Assembly: GCA_025267735.1 (NCBI GenBank)
Contig: CM046309.1
Span: 58,348,319 to 58,412,318 of the forward strand
Length of the DNA: 64,000 nt
Source: Mactra quadrangularis
Taxonomy: Eukaryota; Mollusca; Bivalvia; Venerida; Mactridae
Reading direction: 5' to 3'
Shown here one piece after another: positions 39,091-51,303 of this stretch (within the stretch, counting starts at the first letter, position 1; each line of letters opens with the position of its first letter). The notes beneath the pieces were generated by a model. That model was not told the DNA's origin. It searched no databases and saw nothing but the letters and a program-made list of their open reading frames with translations. Made by a program: the position numbers and the translations under genes.

Positions 39091-40510
39091 CTGTTGATAC
39101 TTGCTCAATTATTTTTCTATGAGAACAAAATCTTGTCGCTATGGAATACTGGAAAATAATAAGTTAAATTTAACAAGCTTATTTAGTTTAGTTTTGTTTT
39201 AAAGGTCAGCTAGACTACTTGGCTGTTTTGACGAAAGAGTTGTTATACAATCAAACACATTGGATTTCAAAACTTATGGTGTTTTGATACAAAATGCTTT
39301 AAAATGATTGTGTAATGTGTTTCGCGCTTGTTGCGTTTGTCACTGAAATATAATATATGAGTCATCAGGGGAAGTAAGTGAACTTGATACTGAATATTTT
39401 GAATTTTGTTTGTCTCCCTTTAAACAGCTCTCTCAAAATGGAAACAAATTACGATTAATGGTATACTTGTACTGATTTTGGAACATTCCATTGTAAATGC
39501 CAACAGACTGGAATGATCAAGGAAGAATTTGTATATTCAATTATCTTTTCTTCCATCCTTGAGATGAAATCTATATTGAAAAAAAACTCGACAAATTATA
39601 TGACCACTGTGGCACAGACTATTCAAATTTGTTTACGGTTTTCGATGGTGAATATTTCACATCGTGGATGTAAGTTAGTTTATGTATAAGGCACTACAAA
39701 CGACAAAATGCTTGGCTCTTAAACCAAGGGGGTATGCTGTTACAAGGTCATATAGATAACTTTACACATAACTTCAATCTCTATACATCACTTATTCAAG
39801 TTTCATTCAAATCGGTCGACTTTCACTTTTTGGGACTATAAAAGTAAATACTATTTGGTATCCAGCCATACTTTGACAAATTTAAGCATAGACAAGTTTA
39901 CAGTGGTTCTTGTAGTGACTCTTTTTAGATACCAGTCTTCGCAGAACACATTTTTTCAGTATAAAAAGTGTGTATTTATGTATGTATATTATTGCTATTC
40001 GAGTTAGCTCCCTTTGATTTACGATTTTTTCTATATTTTTGCCTCTTTTCTCATCAAAGTTCCGACCTTTCACTATCTCGACTTATTATCTACAAAAAAT
40101 ATCCATCATAAAATATATTTCATTTGTAGAACATGAGTTATATACAAAAATACACCTTTAAAACAGGTGTGTTATGTGAGAACTAGCACCCTATAAAAGT
40201 TATACTAAACCCTAAATGTGATGTTTCTTCAGAGATACTTAGATAATATGTTGACGTAATATTGATATGATCTGACATTAAACAGCCTTTTACTGATACA
40301 TGAAACTATTCTGTTCAGTAGGTGGTCGAATGTTTGGCAATAACAAATTAACATTTATATTTGTTAGATGTTCTTTAATTATAAAGTTTAAAAGACTTGT
40401 TATGCAGAACAAACATACACTCAAAATATGCCATTTGCTTTTGGTACATCATATCAAGGAATCGAAATCGTTAACTTAAATACAAAATGTATCCAACTCA
40501 TAATCTAATG
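39091..40510. other. Methyltransferase 3' UTR and downstream spacer
   Basis: No canonical AATAAA close to the stop was seen. The stretch holds no exon-like frame or named repeat. Confidence 0.4.
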
Positions 40511-40514
40511 CAAC

Positions 40515-40925
40515 ATTGTGTTTGAAAATTGGAGCCATCGTCGGTTACCGCACGATACATTACTCCGCTATGCTGCGTGTGTACTGTGGGCCATTTGGTT
40601 AAGAAAAACTCGTTATTAAAGATAATTGATGTGACAGTTTCATTGGTTCCGCAAAGAAACTACTGCGGACAAATAGCCAATGGAATTACGTTTTATATCT
40701 TAGGTATGGGTTACCATTCAAAATGGCGGCCACCATGAGTGGTTTTTTAAAGCGGATGAAGAAAATCCCAGTATGATGTCATTGTTATTGTAGAGTATTT
40801 AATTGTAACATGTGATTTAAATGGAAGACGATTGGTCCCCCCTGCCTCATGCATGTTTATGAAAACGATTTCGCCAGTCAAATTGCCCACGGTACAAATG
40901 GAGTGTAACGACGATGGAAGTTTCC
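40515..40925. repeat. Dispersed repeat, second copy of the 27236 family
   Basis: Shares ATACATTACTCCGCTATGCT, GGGCCATTTGGTTAAGAAAA, ACTGCGGACAAATAGCCAAT and CTGCCTCATGCATGTTTATG with 27236-27610. Confidence 0.68.
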
Positions 40926-41103
40926 ATGTTTTTAGCGTCTGTAGACACTTACATTGTTCCTATGAGTAAAGTGCATGGTATACAATTATTCGGAGCTGCT
41001 TGACCTTTTGCTAAAGGAATAGCCTCTGGCATGTTTATACTTAATGTTGGAATTACTTTACAGCCTCGTGACCAAACAAAATGCTTATCTGGTATTGAAG
41101 TAA

Positions 41104-41271
41104 CTGACGATCAACGAAATCAGCTATCGCCGAAATGTTCCGAAAAGCCACTCGGGTGATTTCATAAACTGACGGACAACTTGCACAGCTACCGCCGAAA
41201 TGTTCCGTAAAGCCAATCGGATGATTCCGTGAACTGACGAGCAACCAGCGCAGCTTACGCCGGGATATTCC
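41104..41271. repeat. 65-bp minisatellite, 2.6 units
   Basis: Units begin CTGACGA or CTGACGG at 41104, 41169 and 41234 and carry CGCCGAAATGTTCCG, then CTCGGGTGATTTC or its variant. Single relatives lie at 44478 and about 32950. Confidence 0.8.
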
Positions 41272-41877
41272 TAATGTCATATTGGTTATGGTTAATAATA
41301 AATATAGTAGATATCATCCGGCGATTAGAAAAAGAGAAAATTTAATCATTCTAACTTAAAATTTTAATTATGTTTTAATCACATTGCAAGCATAAAATAC
41401 ACGTGCTACGTGATAAAATATCTTGAGTTCCCATCAATGCGTCACATGCAGATCAGGAATTTTAACCTGACACACGAACATGGTGCTTACAGACAAGTCT
41501 GTGCGATAAAATACGAAACATCATGGATGAAAATGTTTATGGAGACTGGCAAAGCTAGTATGTTGGGTAAGAAATGACAACCACAGTTATAAAATTGAAA
41601 TACGGGCTTTATTTACAAAACCATAACAAACAACTTAAAAAGTAAACTTGTCATAGGAAATATATATATATTTAAACAACCATTATATCTGGGCAAAAAA
41701 GTGCCATTGTCAAGTTCAGTTGAAGTAAAAATGTTTATCTGTCAAAATCCATGTTGCAATTTTTACATTCTAAAAAACTCCATTCGACTTTACTGAACAA
41801 ATTTGAATTATTTTCATTGTATATAACGGCCATATAATTGCTTTCAAAACATATTTCATGCCATATTGTAGACCAAA

Positions 41878-41932
41878 AGGTTATCAAGATTTTCCGATCT
41901 TAATTCGATTTGGCCTCTTGGTAATCTCTGGC
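41878..41932. repeat. Family A palindromic repeat, degenerate
   Basis: AAGGTTATCAAGATTTTCCG and CTTGGTAATCTCTGG retain only the inner part of the family. Confidence 0.45.
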
Positions 41933-42718
41933 AAATGAAATAACTATCATCGACCTTGCTGAATAACATCATGTTTTTTGGTTGATTTCCTTCTTCATTG
42001 TATTTCGTTAAGAAAGAGGCGTCCACTCAGTTCTACAAAGCAAACCCATAAAACCAAGTCCAGTTCATTCTAGGGCTGATCAGCACACATACCACCAAAA
42101 CCATAAATCTCGAACTGTCAGTGTCTATGCCTTATTTCAAGCCAATAATATCATGTACCATACTAAATACAGCCGCACGAATTTGTTGGTTAACAGGTAT
42201 TCGTGGGTAAAAATGGTTAATTCTTATTTGGTTTTGTGGTGTCTTTTAATGTACTTGATTAGCAATTAAATGATACGATGATACTTCATCGCATTTAGGA
42301 TTGCCATAAAATTCTTCATTATTATGGCATTAAAAAACTTAAACATGTTTTATCAGAGTTCTATATCAGCAAACAGGTGTCATGTTATATCTTTACAGAG
42401 TTAATGTAGCTACATGCAGCCACTGTTTTCTTTAACCACAAAAACATTGATTAGTAAAACAGATGTATAAAAATAATATTGTTGATTAAGACTTCATTAA
42501 AGTATGATTTATATATTATCATATTGTTAAAACATATGTTTACATCGTAAATATTACATTAGATGATACATGAACCCTGTGTTCTAACTGACGATAAACT
42601 ATAACACTTTAAAGGGTAAAAACTATAAGGCCACAGCTCGTTTTAGTGAGCACTGCGACTATTAGATCTGGCTTCTAAAACTTTGTAAGCTGCTTTTGTA
42701 ACATTTTGATTTTCGTCG

Positions 42719-42951
42719 GTAGCTTGTTCAATTATCCCGAACGTTTCAAAACGTTCCGTATCGTAAGTGTCGGAACAACTCAACCCAAAGACAACTCAAC
42801 CCGAGACAACTTAATCCCCTTTTAACGGATTGAGTTGTCCCAACTTTGAGTTGAGTTATGCACGGGTTGAGTTGTCTTCGGGTTGAGTTCTCCCTTACCC
42901 GTAACGTCGTACCCGTAACGTTAGCTAATAGTCGTTAGTGAACACGCAGCA
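42719..42951. repeat. ACAACTCAACCC palindromic repeat, copy 1
   Basis: Left AGCTTGTTCAATTATCCCGA, right TTAGTGAACACGC. Inside, ACAACTCAACCC-type motifs on the left are answered by GGGTTGAGTTGTC on the right, giving a large imperfect hairpin. CGTTCC and AACGTT motifs abound. Copies at 51094 and 61339. Confidence 0.8.
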
Positions 42952-43349
42952 GTTGCGGCATAATACGTTCAGTAACAGTATAAACACGAATTCGCTGAAG
43001 ACCTTAAGCTATGCGACTATAAATACGGGTTATTCCATAAAAACCAATATAGTTATGGTAAGCTTTATTTCAAAAAGTCTAAATCGTGACAATCACAATA
43101 CAATTCACTCGAGAAAATGCGTTTTTCCACTACACAGTGACTTAGTCATAAATAGTTTTCATTCCAACTTTGATCATTCTAATTGCTTAGTTTAAGAATA
43201 TTCTTTGATACCTACGATGTCAGACAATCTTTGGTTTCATGGTTATCTAAGTTTCAAACAAAAATGCTAATATAAAAGTTAATGTACCGTGAATGAATGT
43301 ATATCGCCCTCAAATGAATACTGTCTGATGTAAAAAGTCCAGTAAACAA

Positions 43350-43625
43350 GAAATGTAACGTGGAAACCAAATTAAAGCGGGATTTAAAAACTTTAACGCA
43401 AAAATTACAAAGGGAAATAATCCATTCTTAAACCAGGTAGGGTTATGGTAATTGTCTTATTCTGTTCATCGCGTGGTATGTGATCATTGTATGAAGTTTC
43501 ATAAAGATCTGACAATCAATGGCAGAAATATATGGCAAAGAAAAAACTTCAACACAGTTGATAACGACACCAGACGCTCGATCACCCGCCCCACCGTGTT
43601 TCGCCAAACTATAAGAAAATCCGCC
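43350..43625. repeat. Dispersed repeat paired with 17855-18130
   Basis: GTAACGTGGAAACCAAATTA, ACAAAGGGAAATAATCCATT and GTATGAAGTTTCATAAAGAT match the first copy. The open frames here are chance frames of the repeat. Confidence 0.65.
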
Positions 43626-44477
43626 AAAAACACTTTCCACATAGTCAAAAAGTAAAGAATGACATGCTTTTTTATTTATAACTTTTGATATAAAAGAACG
43701 CCACAAACAATTAACGAAAACAAGAACTTTAGGCTTTCCTCCTTGAAACAGACAGAATTGCACAAAAAATGTTACTCAAAATGATAATTTTGATGTACGA
43801 ACGCCCCTTAAAACATTGATGTACGGTTACTCGTGAGATATAATTTCAATCCGTTCCGGACGCGACCCCTGCCGGATAGTGTAACAGCAGCAGACGTCAG
43901 CCTGATTAGTGCGTCAAGTTATGGTATGCATGCATGTATACTGTAAATGCTATCTTTAAATTCTTTATGTAATCTTAGTTTGTTTCCATATATCATAAAA
44001 CTTAATGTTCTGTATAGATAAAATTGTTTGAAGTGTTCAAAACATTTAATTCTGAAAATTTCATGAAAAAACATGAAACTTTTTTAAACAGTGTGGCACT
44101 TAATTTGAAATAAAATTTTATCGCTAGATTTAACTACAAACATTTGAGTTTAGTTATTTTTTCCCACGCATCATATACATGTACATGAAAAAGAAACTAA
44201 TAAAAAGTGTTACGTTATTTCAGGACTCAAATCCTGCTTGTTAAAACGATTGACGTTGACCGCGCCACGAGAGCCATTGCGATGCCAAGTGTAATCATGT
44301 TCGGATATGGCAATGTTCGGACACTTCTTTCAAATGTGCACACTTCAAAACTGGTTTTCATTTTAACATAAACCTTCATCGTAGTCAATGCATATATTGC
44401 ATCGTAGATAACTGAATACAGAATGTTTAAAATCGTTTTGGTAGTTTTTGTTTGGAATTGCAGTTTACTGGTGTCGG

Positions 44478-44557
44478 TAAGTCAATCGGAAAACCCACTC
44501 GGGTGATTCCGTGAACTGACGAACGACCAGCACATCTATCGTCGAGGTGTTCCAAAT
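44478..44557. repeat. Single unit related to the 41104 minisatellite
   Basis: CCCACTCGGGTGATTCCGTG then AACTGACGAACGACCAGCAC and CGTCGAGGTGTTCC follow the same order as the 65-bp unit. Confidence 0.6.
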
Positions 44558-44892
44558 GCGGTTAAGTTACAATAATTATAATATCCGCATAAACCTTTCA
44601 TTAGCATCAATCAGACATATATAAATGAATAGATAAGATTAATATTGGAAGCGTATGTGCCCACAGGTGCAGTGTTTCGATCTTAATTATGATAAATAAG
44701 CCACTTTTTGTAATCAAAGACTACTTCATACAGATGTATAATGGGTATTTTTAAAATTATGTATTTAATAAAATTGATTTACATGCACACGTGCAATATG
44801 ATATGACGTTTGATTTCAATTTGATTATGTTTTACTACATTTAACAAGCAGCTTGCATTTCAATTTAACTTTAATTAATTTTCTGAAACAAA

Positions 44893-45092
44893 CGCTGTAG
44901 TGGCGCTGTAGTAGCATAGTTTTGAATACAGAGACCCTTCGTTCAGTTCCTGGCAACGAAATACAGAAGGATATTCACCCAAAGGGGGCGAAATTGTCGG
45001 CTGCTTGTAGATAGTTTAGTGAGTATTTATGAAGAAAATGTCCAGGAAAGTTAGTTTGGTGAAACGGTCGCTGTATATAACTTAATGAAAGA
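44893..45092 (+). mobile_element. Degenerate SINE, family 1-like
   Basis: B-box-like CGTTCAGTTCCTGG, then TGTCCAGGAAAGTTAGTTTG and GTCGCTGTATATAACTTAAT, similar to the family 1 core at 9908. No clear target duplication. Confidence 0.45.
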
Positions 45093-45578
45093 AGGCCATA
45101 CTCCCGCAGAGCTTATTTCCCTTAATTAAATGAATATAGAGTTACAACGCGTGACGTAAACGCTGTGAGGAGTTGAAAAAGTGCTTATAAACGGCGTATA
45201 ATTTCATAACAACAGCAATTTCCTAAAAATTCGAACATGTATCGTACAGTCAATGTTTCATTCTATAGCTGGAGTCTTTGTATTTGAATGTCTGTGCTCT
45301 CTTGTAATGTATTGACGTTACAATAATTCTTGAATCACATTCCATTCAGATAATCTTGTTACATAGTCTATGTTTTTATCTTTGATAATATAAATATTTT
45401 AAACTGATACATGGTTTTAAACATTATCAACTGTAGAGATTAAAGTGTTTCTCTAATATTTTTAATCTTTAAATTGATGTAAGAGACTTTTAAATCGACT
45501 TAATTGCTTAGTACTGGGTTCGAGGGTTAAACAACCGGAAATTGAATTTCATTCTAAAAACTCTTTATTGGTGAATTG

Positions 45579-45690
45579 TCAGTGGCGTCTACATTAAACC
45601 CTCTGATTTAAATGCTAGATTATCGAGAGTGAGTACGTACATTCTGTTGTGAATATTTACATGAGAAGTCTTGTTAATTAATGTTAATAC
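45579..45690. repeat. Family B palindromic repeat, degenerate
   Basis: GTCAGTGGCGTCTACATTAA and CCCTCTGATTTAAATGCTAG form the left arm; the right arm is reduced to GTGAATATTTACAT and TGTTAATTAATG. A further left-arm trace is at about 46300 (GCCAGTGGCGCATATTA). Confidence 0.5.
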
Positions 45691-46850
45691 GTTGTTAATT
45701 ACGGTTTAATTTATTAATTTATTAATTACTATCTCAATGGACACTCGTTCAGAAGTGGGCGACGCACATGCATTCACAATACAGAAATTGAATCATGCAT
45801 AACAACAAAACACACACACAAGTCAAATATAAAAAGTCATCGTTTTTTCTCGGATTTTTATAGGTATATCTTTTATGTTATGACGCATTGGAGGTTCGTG
45901 ATTGCACTGACCGTCTTTAGAATTGCCCGTTTTTGTAAGTTCTATGTGGCATTAGCATATAGTTGGTTATTCACAGGATACATTTGAATGCAGCTGCATA
46001 CTTTATTTAATGTTAAATTAAAGATTTCTATCAATGAATTATGTATATAGACATAAAGTTGTATCATCAATCTTTGATATCAAACCACACCTGACGGCAC
46101 CTAGCTGATTGTTCGTCTGCACAGAAATATTCAAAATTTCAAGGTTGTTTAGTCTTTTCTCCAATAACCAAAAGAATTGTGAAATTCTTGAAAGCCCATG
46201 ATGTGTTATTGTCAATGTTGCCTGAAAACATTCAAAGATGTTTCCAGTCTTTTAAAGTATCGGGATTTGGTGAGTAATTTTATGAATTTCATTAACAGCC
46301 AGTGGCGCATATTACCCCCCCCCCCCTCTGATTCGTATGAAATTGAAGAACAGAGAAAAGTCTAAATAAACGAACAATGCAAATTGGCATAAATTTTAAG
46401 GTAGTCTATATTCAGTTCGATTTTGTAACGTACACTTTTAAAGTTAAGTCCGTTGGTGTAATCTGATTGGTTAATTTGTTTTTAGAAATTGACCTATACT
46501 TATGTCATTGACAGAACGTCCGTGGATCACGTGCAGTGTTGCAGTAGTACACGTGTACTAGTTAATAGTGTGTAAAATTGATGTTCAACTGACATTTGTG
46601 TAAAACGAAAGAGCATGTACTTGTTTCTGCAATTCCAATGGACTTCAAAAAACATGATTCGTAAAATATTGGTGAGTCTTTAATGATTATTAAATAATTT
46701 ATAGTTTAATTGTACCGTTAACCAATTTGCATATATTGTTCGTAAAATTATAGTCCGCGGTATGTGACACATTTCAATGCCGAACTCTTGGCTAGGATTA
46801 ATAGACGGGGTGCGAATCGTCCTTCAGTAGAACAAGGACCCTATGTAATA

Positions 46851-47108
46851 CATGGGTGGATCCAGCGGGGGGTCAGGGGGGTCCGGACCCCCCTAGAATT
46901 TGGAAAATGTTCATGTCCATTAGTGTATTTCTTGCTTGTAAGTAATCTTTACGTAGTATAAAGCATTTTTTCTCGGTGCTTAACATAGATTTAATGGTTA
47001 TGTAGCTTTTATTATCAATATGTTGCATTTTTTTCTGCAAAATGTGTATAATGTGATTGTGGTTCGAGGTTCGGACCCCCCTAGAAAAAATTCCTGGATC
47101 CGCCCCTG
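46851..47108 (+). repeat. Family C repeat, copy 6
   Basis: CATGGGTGGATCCAGCGGG at the left, TGTGATTGTGGTTCGAGG inside, and TTCCTGGATCCGCCCCTG at the right. Just outside, CAAGGACCCTATGTA and TATATAGGGTCCTTG are themselves inverted. Confidence 0.8.
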
Positions 47109-47855
47109 TTATATATATAGGGTCCTTGAGTAGTACAAAGCGCGGTTAGTTTTATTCACATTCGAACAACTCGGACATTGTATTGAGCAAACAAAGTATC
47201 GGATAAAGTCGATGCATTTCATGACATTTTTACGGAACAAGTTTGATTTCGTACTATAAAACTTTTGTTTAAAGGACATATACAATAGTTTTTTTATAAT
47301 ACGAATATGTAAATGGCAGTAAAAACAAACAGAAAAACAACAATATTCAGTATATCATTATTTTCTGTTTGACAATTCAACACTGATATAGAATTTTTTA
47401 TAATATTATATAGATGTTTTCTAAGATATGTTGATATAACCTGACAAACACAACACCTCATAGATACTTCATTTTCCCAACAGGTCATATTTTAACTTGT
47501 ATTTTCAATGTTAAAGTCGTATTTTCAAGGTAAATATTGGCAAGCTTACATCTAAACAGGAGCGTCTCTCACACGTGTTTCGTTTAAAGTGTTATCTTAT
47601 TTCCCTGTAAAAATTATTTAACTAACGAGATAGTACAAGACAATGTCATTTTTTCTAACAGATAATAATCAGGGGGAAAGATAAACCAACATTGATAAAA
47701 TAAGATTCGAGGAAAACGTATTTATTTTATGATTCTCGTCTTCGATAGTGTGGAGCTTATCAAATGGGCAATTACGTTTTATACAGCGTTATTACTTAAC
47801 TACGTTGGCATAGTGAATACATGATTAGTCTTAACTATGTTGCATAGCATTATCA

Positions 47856-47928
47856 TTAGTCCTATATATAAGACACTCCGTAACTTATTTCACATTGGGA
47901 TAATGTAAAATGTCGTATATATAGGACT
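47856..47928. repeat. Hairpin repeat
   Basis: ATTAGTCCTATATATAAGAC and GTCGTATATATAGGACTAC are inverted around a ~35-bp centre. Directly adjoins the family A copy at 47930. Confidence 0.68.
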
Positions 47929-47929
47929 A

Positions 47930-47995
47930 CATTCTCATATCCAGAAGTTACCAGGCTAGTATCGAGAATCCGGATAGCCTCTGGGTACAAGAACG
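47930..47995. repeat. Family A palindromic repeat, copy 3
   Basis: CATTCTCATATCCAGAAGTT on the left and CTCTGGGTACAAGAACG on the right, with TATCGAGAATCC inside. Confidence 0.65.
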
Positions 47996-48559
47996 GTTGC
48001 ATATTCGCTCTAACAAACTACCATGCCATTTTCATATGTTCTACACTTCCAAGTCTAATGTTTAGCGCGGACTGGAGCTTTTGACGGCTTTCACAGACCC
48101 GACTCATACGTAGATCTCGACTGAGCGAAGATTTCCATTTTATTTTGGGCAGACCCATGATATGTTATTCAGTCGAAATAGTTATTATCCTTCAATCGTA
48201 TAGATACTATTGATGCGTTTTGTTTAATAATAATCTTTTTGTTGCAGTCATAGACATATCAAGTCTATTAGTATGTCTATGGATGCAGTAATGTTCTGAG
48301 ACAAACGATCAATTCATTGTACAAGTATGCCATTCATCGATAAAGTTCCAGTATAAAGATCATCTTGGTTATTGCAGAACCATGAGATTTTTGACGAGTT
48401 TTCAAAGTTCTAAGTGCTTGAAAAGAAGAGATTATATATTAAAGCCATTGCACTATAATTTAAGACCATTCTATTTTGATTCTCCTAAGAGTGGAACTTT
48501 CACTATACACCAAGACACTGGATAGGCCTAATGGGTGACCAACATATAGTTTTACATCA

Positions 48560-48850
48560 CTTAAAAGTACTCATTCACAGATTTAAACTTAGATATCAAC
48601 TTTTTCTAAAACTATCAAAATTGTATGGAAGTATTTTTGGAAGCAGGAAAGTCGTGTTCTGATGATGACAATTTTAGTGCAAACTGACATACAACTACAA
48701 AAGATGGTGTTTCATGTAGTAATTATCTACCCCGTATGTCACGGTATAGATACTTATAGTGAATTTTTGTGACCTTTATTGTATATTTCTTGCAACAAAT
48801 AGTACAGTTTGTCTTACGAGAATAATTTCAATTCTGATATAAAGCAACAG
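48560..48850. repeat. Dispersed repeat, inverted copy of the 60748 family
   Basis: Starts AAAAGTACTCATTCACAGAT. CAAAATTGTATGGAAGTATT, GATGGTGTTTCATGTAGTAA and CCCCGTATGTCACGGTATAG are reverse complements of segments at 60748-61100. Confidence 0.68.
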
Positions 48851-49960
48851 TAACAACAAATGATGTTTAATAGAAAATATTATAATACTTAAATACCTGA
48901 GTCATTTGACTGACTCGTCTGACCTATACCTCGACTAGACGCGAAAAACAAAAATTTCAACAACAACAAAAAAATACAAAAATAATCTACATACAATTAA
49001 TAGTTAATGTCTACAGGTGACGTTATGAAAAGTTTATCAGTTAAGATGTATGGTTTCTTCGAATTATCTCACACATCATTTTTTATAAGAAACCACGATT
49101 TTTATGGTTCATTTATTTGTTATCTAACGGGGTTAAGTTAATAAACGCGTCAATATTACTAATCTATACTGGATAAAATCTCAACAAAAAAAAACAACAT
49201 AAAAATTGTATAGATTATAGAAAAATCTTTTGCTGCCACTCGACTTTAGTATAACCTGATTTTTTTATTATTTCAAAGTTAAGTTTTATCATAAGCCAAC
49301 TGAACTTATTGCTTTCGATAAAAGGTTGGCCGAATTGAATGGAATTTTGAAGTGTATCCTATAAAGACTAAAGTTTAGTGTCTTGTAATAATGTTTTTTT
49401 ATTATTTTGACATAATGACGTCATATTCTGTGAATTAAGGCAGCTAGCGGGTCAATCTGCGCATGCGCCGAATTTTTTAGTGATTTACATTGATAGTCAA
49501 CGTTACGTTGTCACCGGTTTACGCATATTCAATCCTGTATGCATGCTAACTGCAAAATAGCCGACCTTTTAAATGTTAAAATAACATATTTTTCCTGTGT
49601 CAATTTTTGTTACAATTACGTACAAATGATTTACATTTCGCACCTTTACTACACCCTTACGTAAATTCAAAAGAAAACTTTGTCCAGAAGAAAATTATAT
49701 TATAAACCTCAGGACGAACTCCCTTAACCCTGCGTACAGCACTAGCATTTTATTGCTTACAGTGTTTAATATGCTCAAATTTTCTATTTTACATACTTAT
49801 CGACACATTTTTAAAGCTGCGTCTTTAAAGTTAGAGCTCATATCAAAACACCCTAAGGAATGATATAAATGGCACAGCAGAACGACAATGATGGTAATCA
49901 GTTTGCATCCAATCGACAGATGATAAACCAAATGCAATTAAAATCAATCAATACCTCCAC

Positions 49961-50030
49961 AATCGTACTCTCTGCCCAGAGGTTATCAAGATTCTTAATC
50001 TGTTGAGAAACATGATAACCTTTTGGTAAT
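49961..50030. repeat. Family A palindromic repeat, copy 4
   Basis: AATCGTACTCTCTGCCCAGA and GGTTATCAAGATTCTTAATC on the left; CATGATAACCTTTTGG on the right is partly inverted. Confidence 0.6.
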
Positions 50031-50129
50031 GGAAAACACAATGGAGGATGGCACGTCATAAACTCCATATTTGTAAAAGCAATCAGTTTTCACATTCAAA
50101 TCTATGGTATGCTATCAGCACCATAGACT

Positions 50130-50525
50130 AGTCATACATAGCACACCGCATACTGAAAGTTGGCATTCTACATATAATACAGTCATATATAGCACGCCGT
50201 GCACAAAATTCTTATAGATGGCACGTTACTACAACCATAGTAATAGATGGCTTACTATATACACCATACGGATAATAGACAGTCTACAAAGAACAGTCAT
50301 ATATATATAGCACAACATGCACAACATTCTTATAGATGGCACGTTACCTGAACCATAGTAATATATGGCTTACCATATACACCATACGTGTATACACATG
50401 TAAATGGCAATCACTCAGCACCATACGTTCTTGGAAACAGCACCCTGTAGTCATAGATGGCGTATCAAGTACACCATACATATACATGTAAATGGCAATC
50501 ACTCAGCACCATACATTCTTGGAAA
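50130..50525. repeat. Complex tandem repeat (about 114- and 87-bp units)
   Basis: ACAGTCATATATAGCACGCC at 50179 recurs as ACAGTCATATATATATAGCA at 50293, each with CTTATAGATGGCACGTTAC. Then ATGTAAATGGCAATCACTCA with CAGCACCATAC recurs at about 50398 and 50485. ATAGATGGC and ACACCATAC recur throughout. Confidence 0.72.
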
Positions 50526-51093
50526 CTAATCAGTAATGTTAAAACAATGACAAGAGATGGTATATAAACCGTCAAGGGTAACTCATCGTGAGTTTTATTG
50601 TTGATTAATGTTAACCTTGACTTCAAGGTCACACAGAGATAGGAAGTTACCTGTACCTTTACCTACGATAAGTGCAAAAAATGCTTGTACGCGTTGTAGT
50701 TATGTGTTGTACAGTAAACCTCTAATATTGCGACAATAGTACTGATAGTGAGCGCTCTTATAGTAGCGAGTTTGTCCGTAGATGGACTGAATAGTTCACA
50801 TGTTAACTTGCTATGTAATTTGTTTTAAATATCTGTTTACTTTGAATCCTCTGCACATTTTTTCACATGACCTACGAGTAGTTTACTGCTTGATTCAAAT
50901 TTTGTGGTCGGGATTTGAAGCTAACGATCAGAACCTTAGATCAAATTGATTTTTCGGAAAAAGAAAGGCAGTAGACAGTGATTTTATGCGCTCTCTGGTG
51001 ACAATCAATTATGAGTCTGAAAAGGCATTGGCGAAAAACAACATTTTCTTACTTCATTAGTCATTGTTGTGGATCACGTGACTATATATCCAA

Positions 51094-51303
51094 CAGCGTG
51101 TTCAATTACCCCGAACGTTCCGAAACGTTCCGTAACGTTAGGATCGGGACAACTCAACCCAAAGACAACTCAACCCGAGAAAACTCTCACTAACGGGTTG
51201 AGTTGTCCCAATCTTGGGCAGAGTTATCCATGGGTTGAGTTGTCTACTGGTTAAGTTGACCCGTATCCGTAACGTTCGCTAACAGTCGTTACTGAACACG
51301 CTG
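51094..51303. repeat. ACAACTCAACCC palindromic repeat, copy 2
   Basis: Ends CAGCGTGTTCAATTACC and TTACTGAACACGCTG are inverted. Inside, GACAACTCAACCCAAAG and GACAACTCAACCCGAG are answered by CGGGTTGAGTTGTCC and GGGTTGAGTTGTCT. Best preserved copy. Confidence 0.85.

Noticed and set aside
49870..50010. Gln/Asn-rich start (ATGGCACAGCAGAACGACAA) as a gene
   Set aside because: The frame soon runs into a family A palindrome and stops. There is no splice donor or conserved feature.
50130..50525. CRISPR-like array
   Set aside because: Repeats are long, diverged and lack regular unique spacers; the context is animal DNA.
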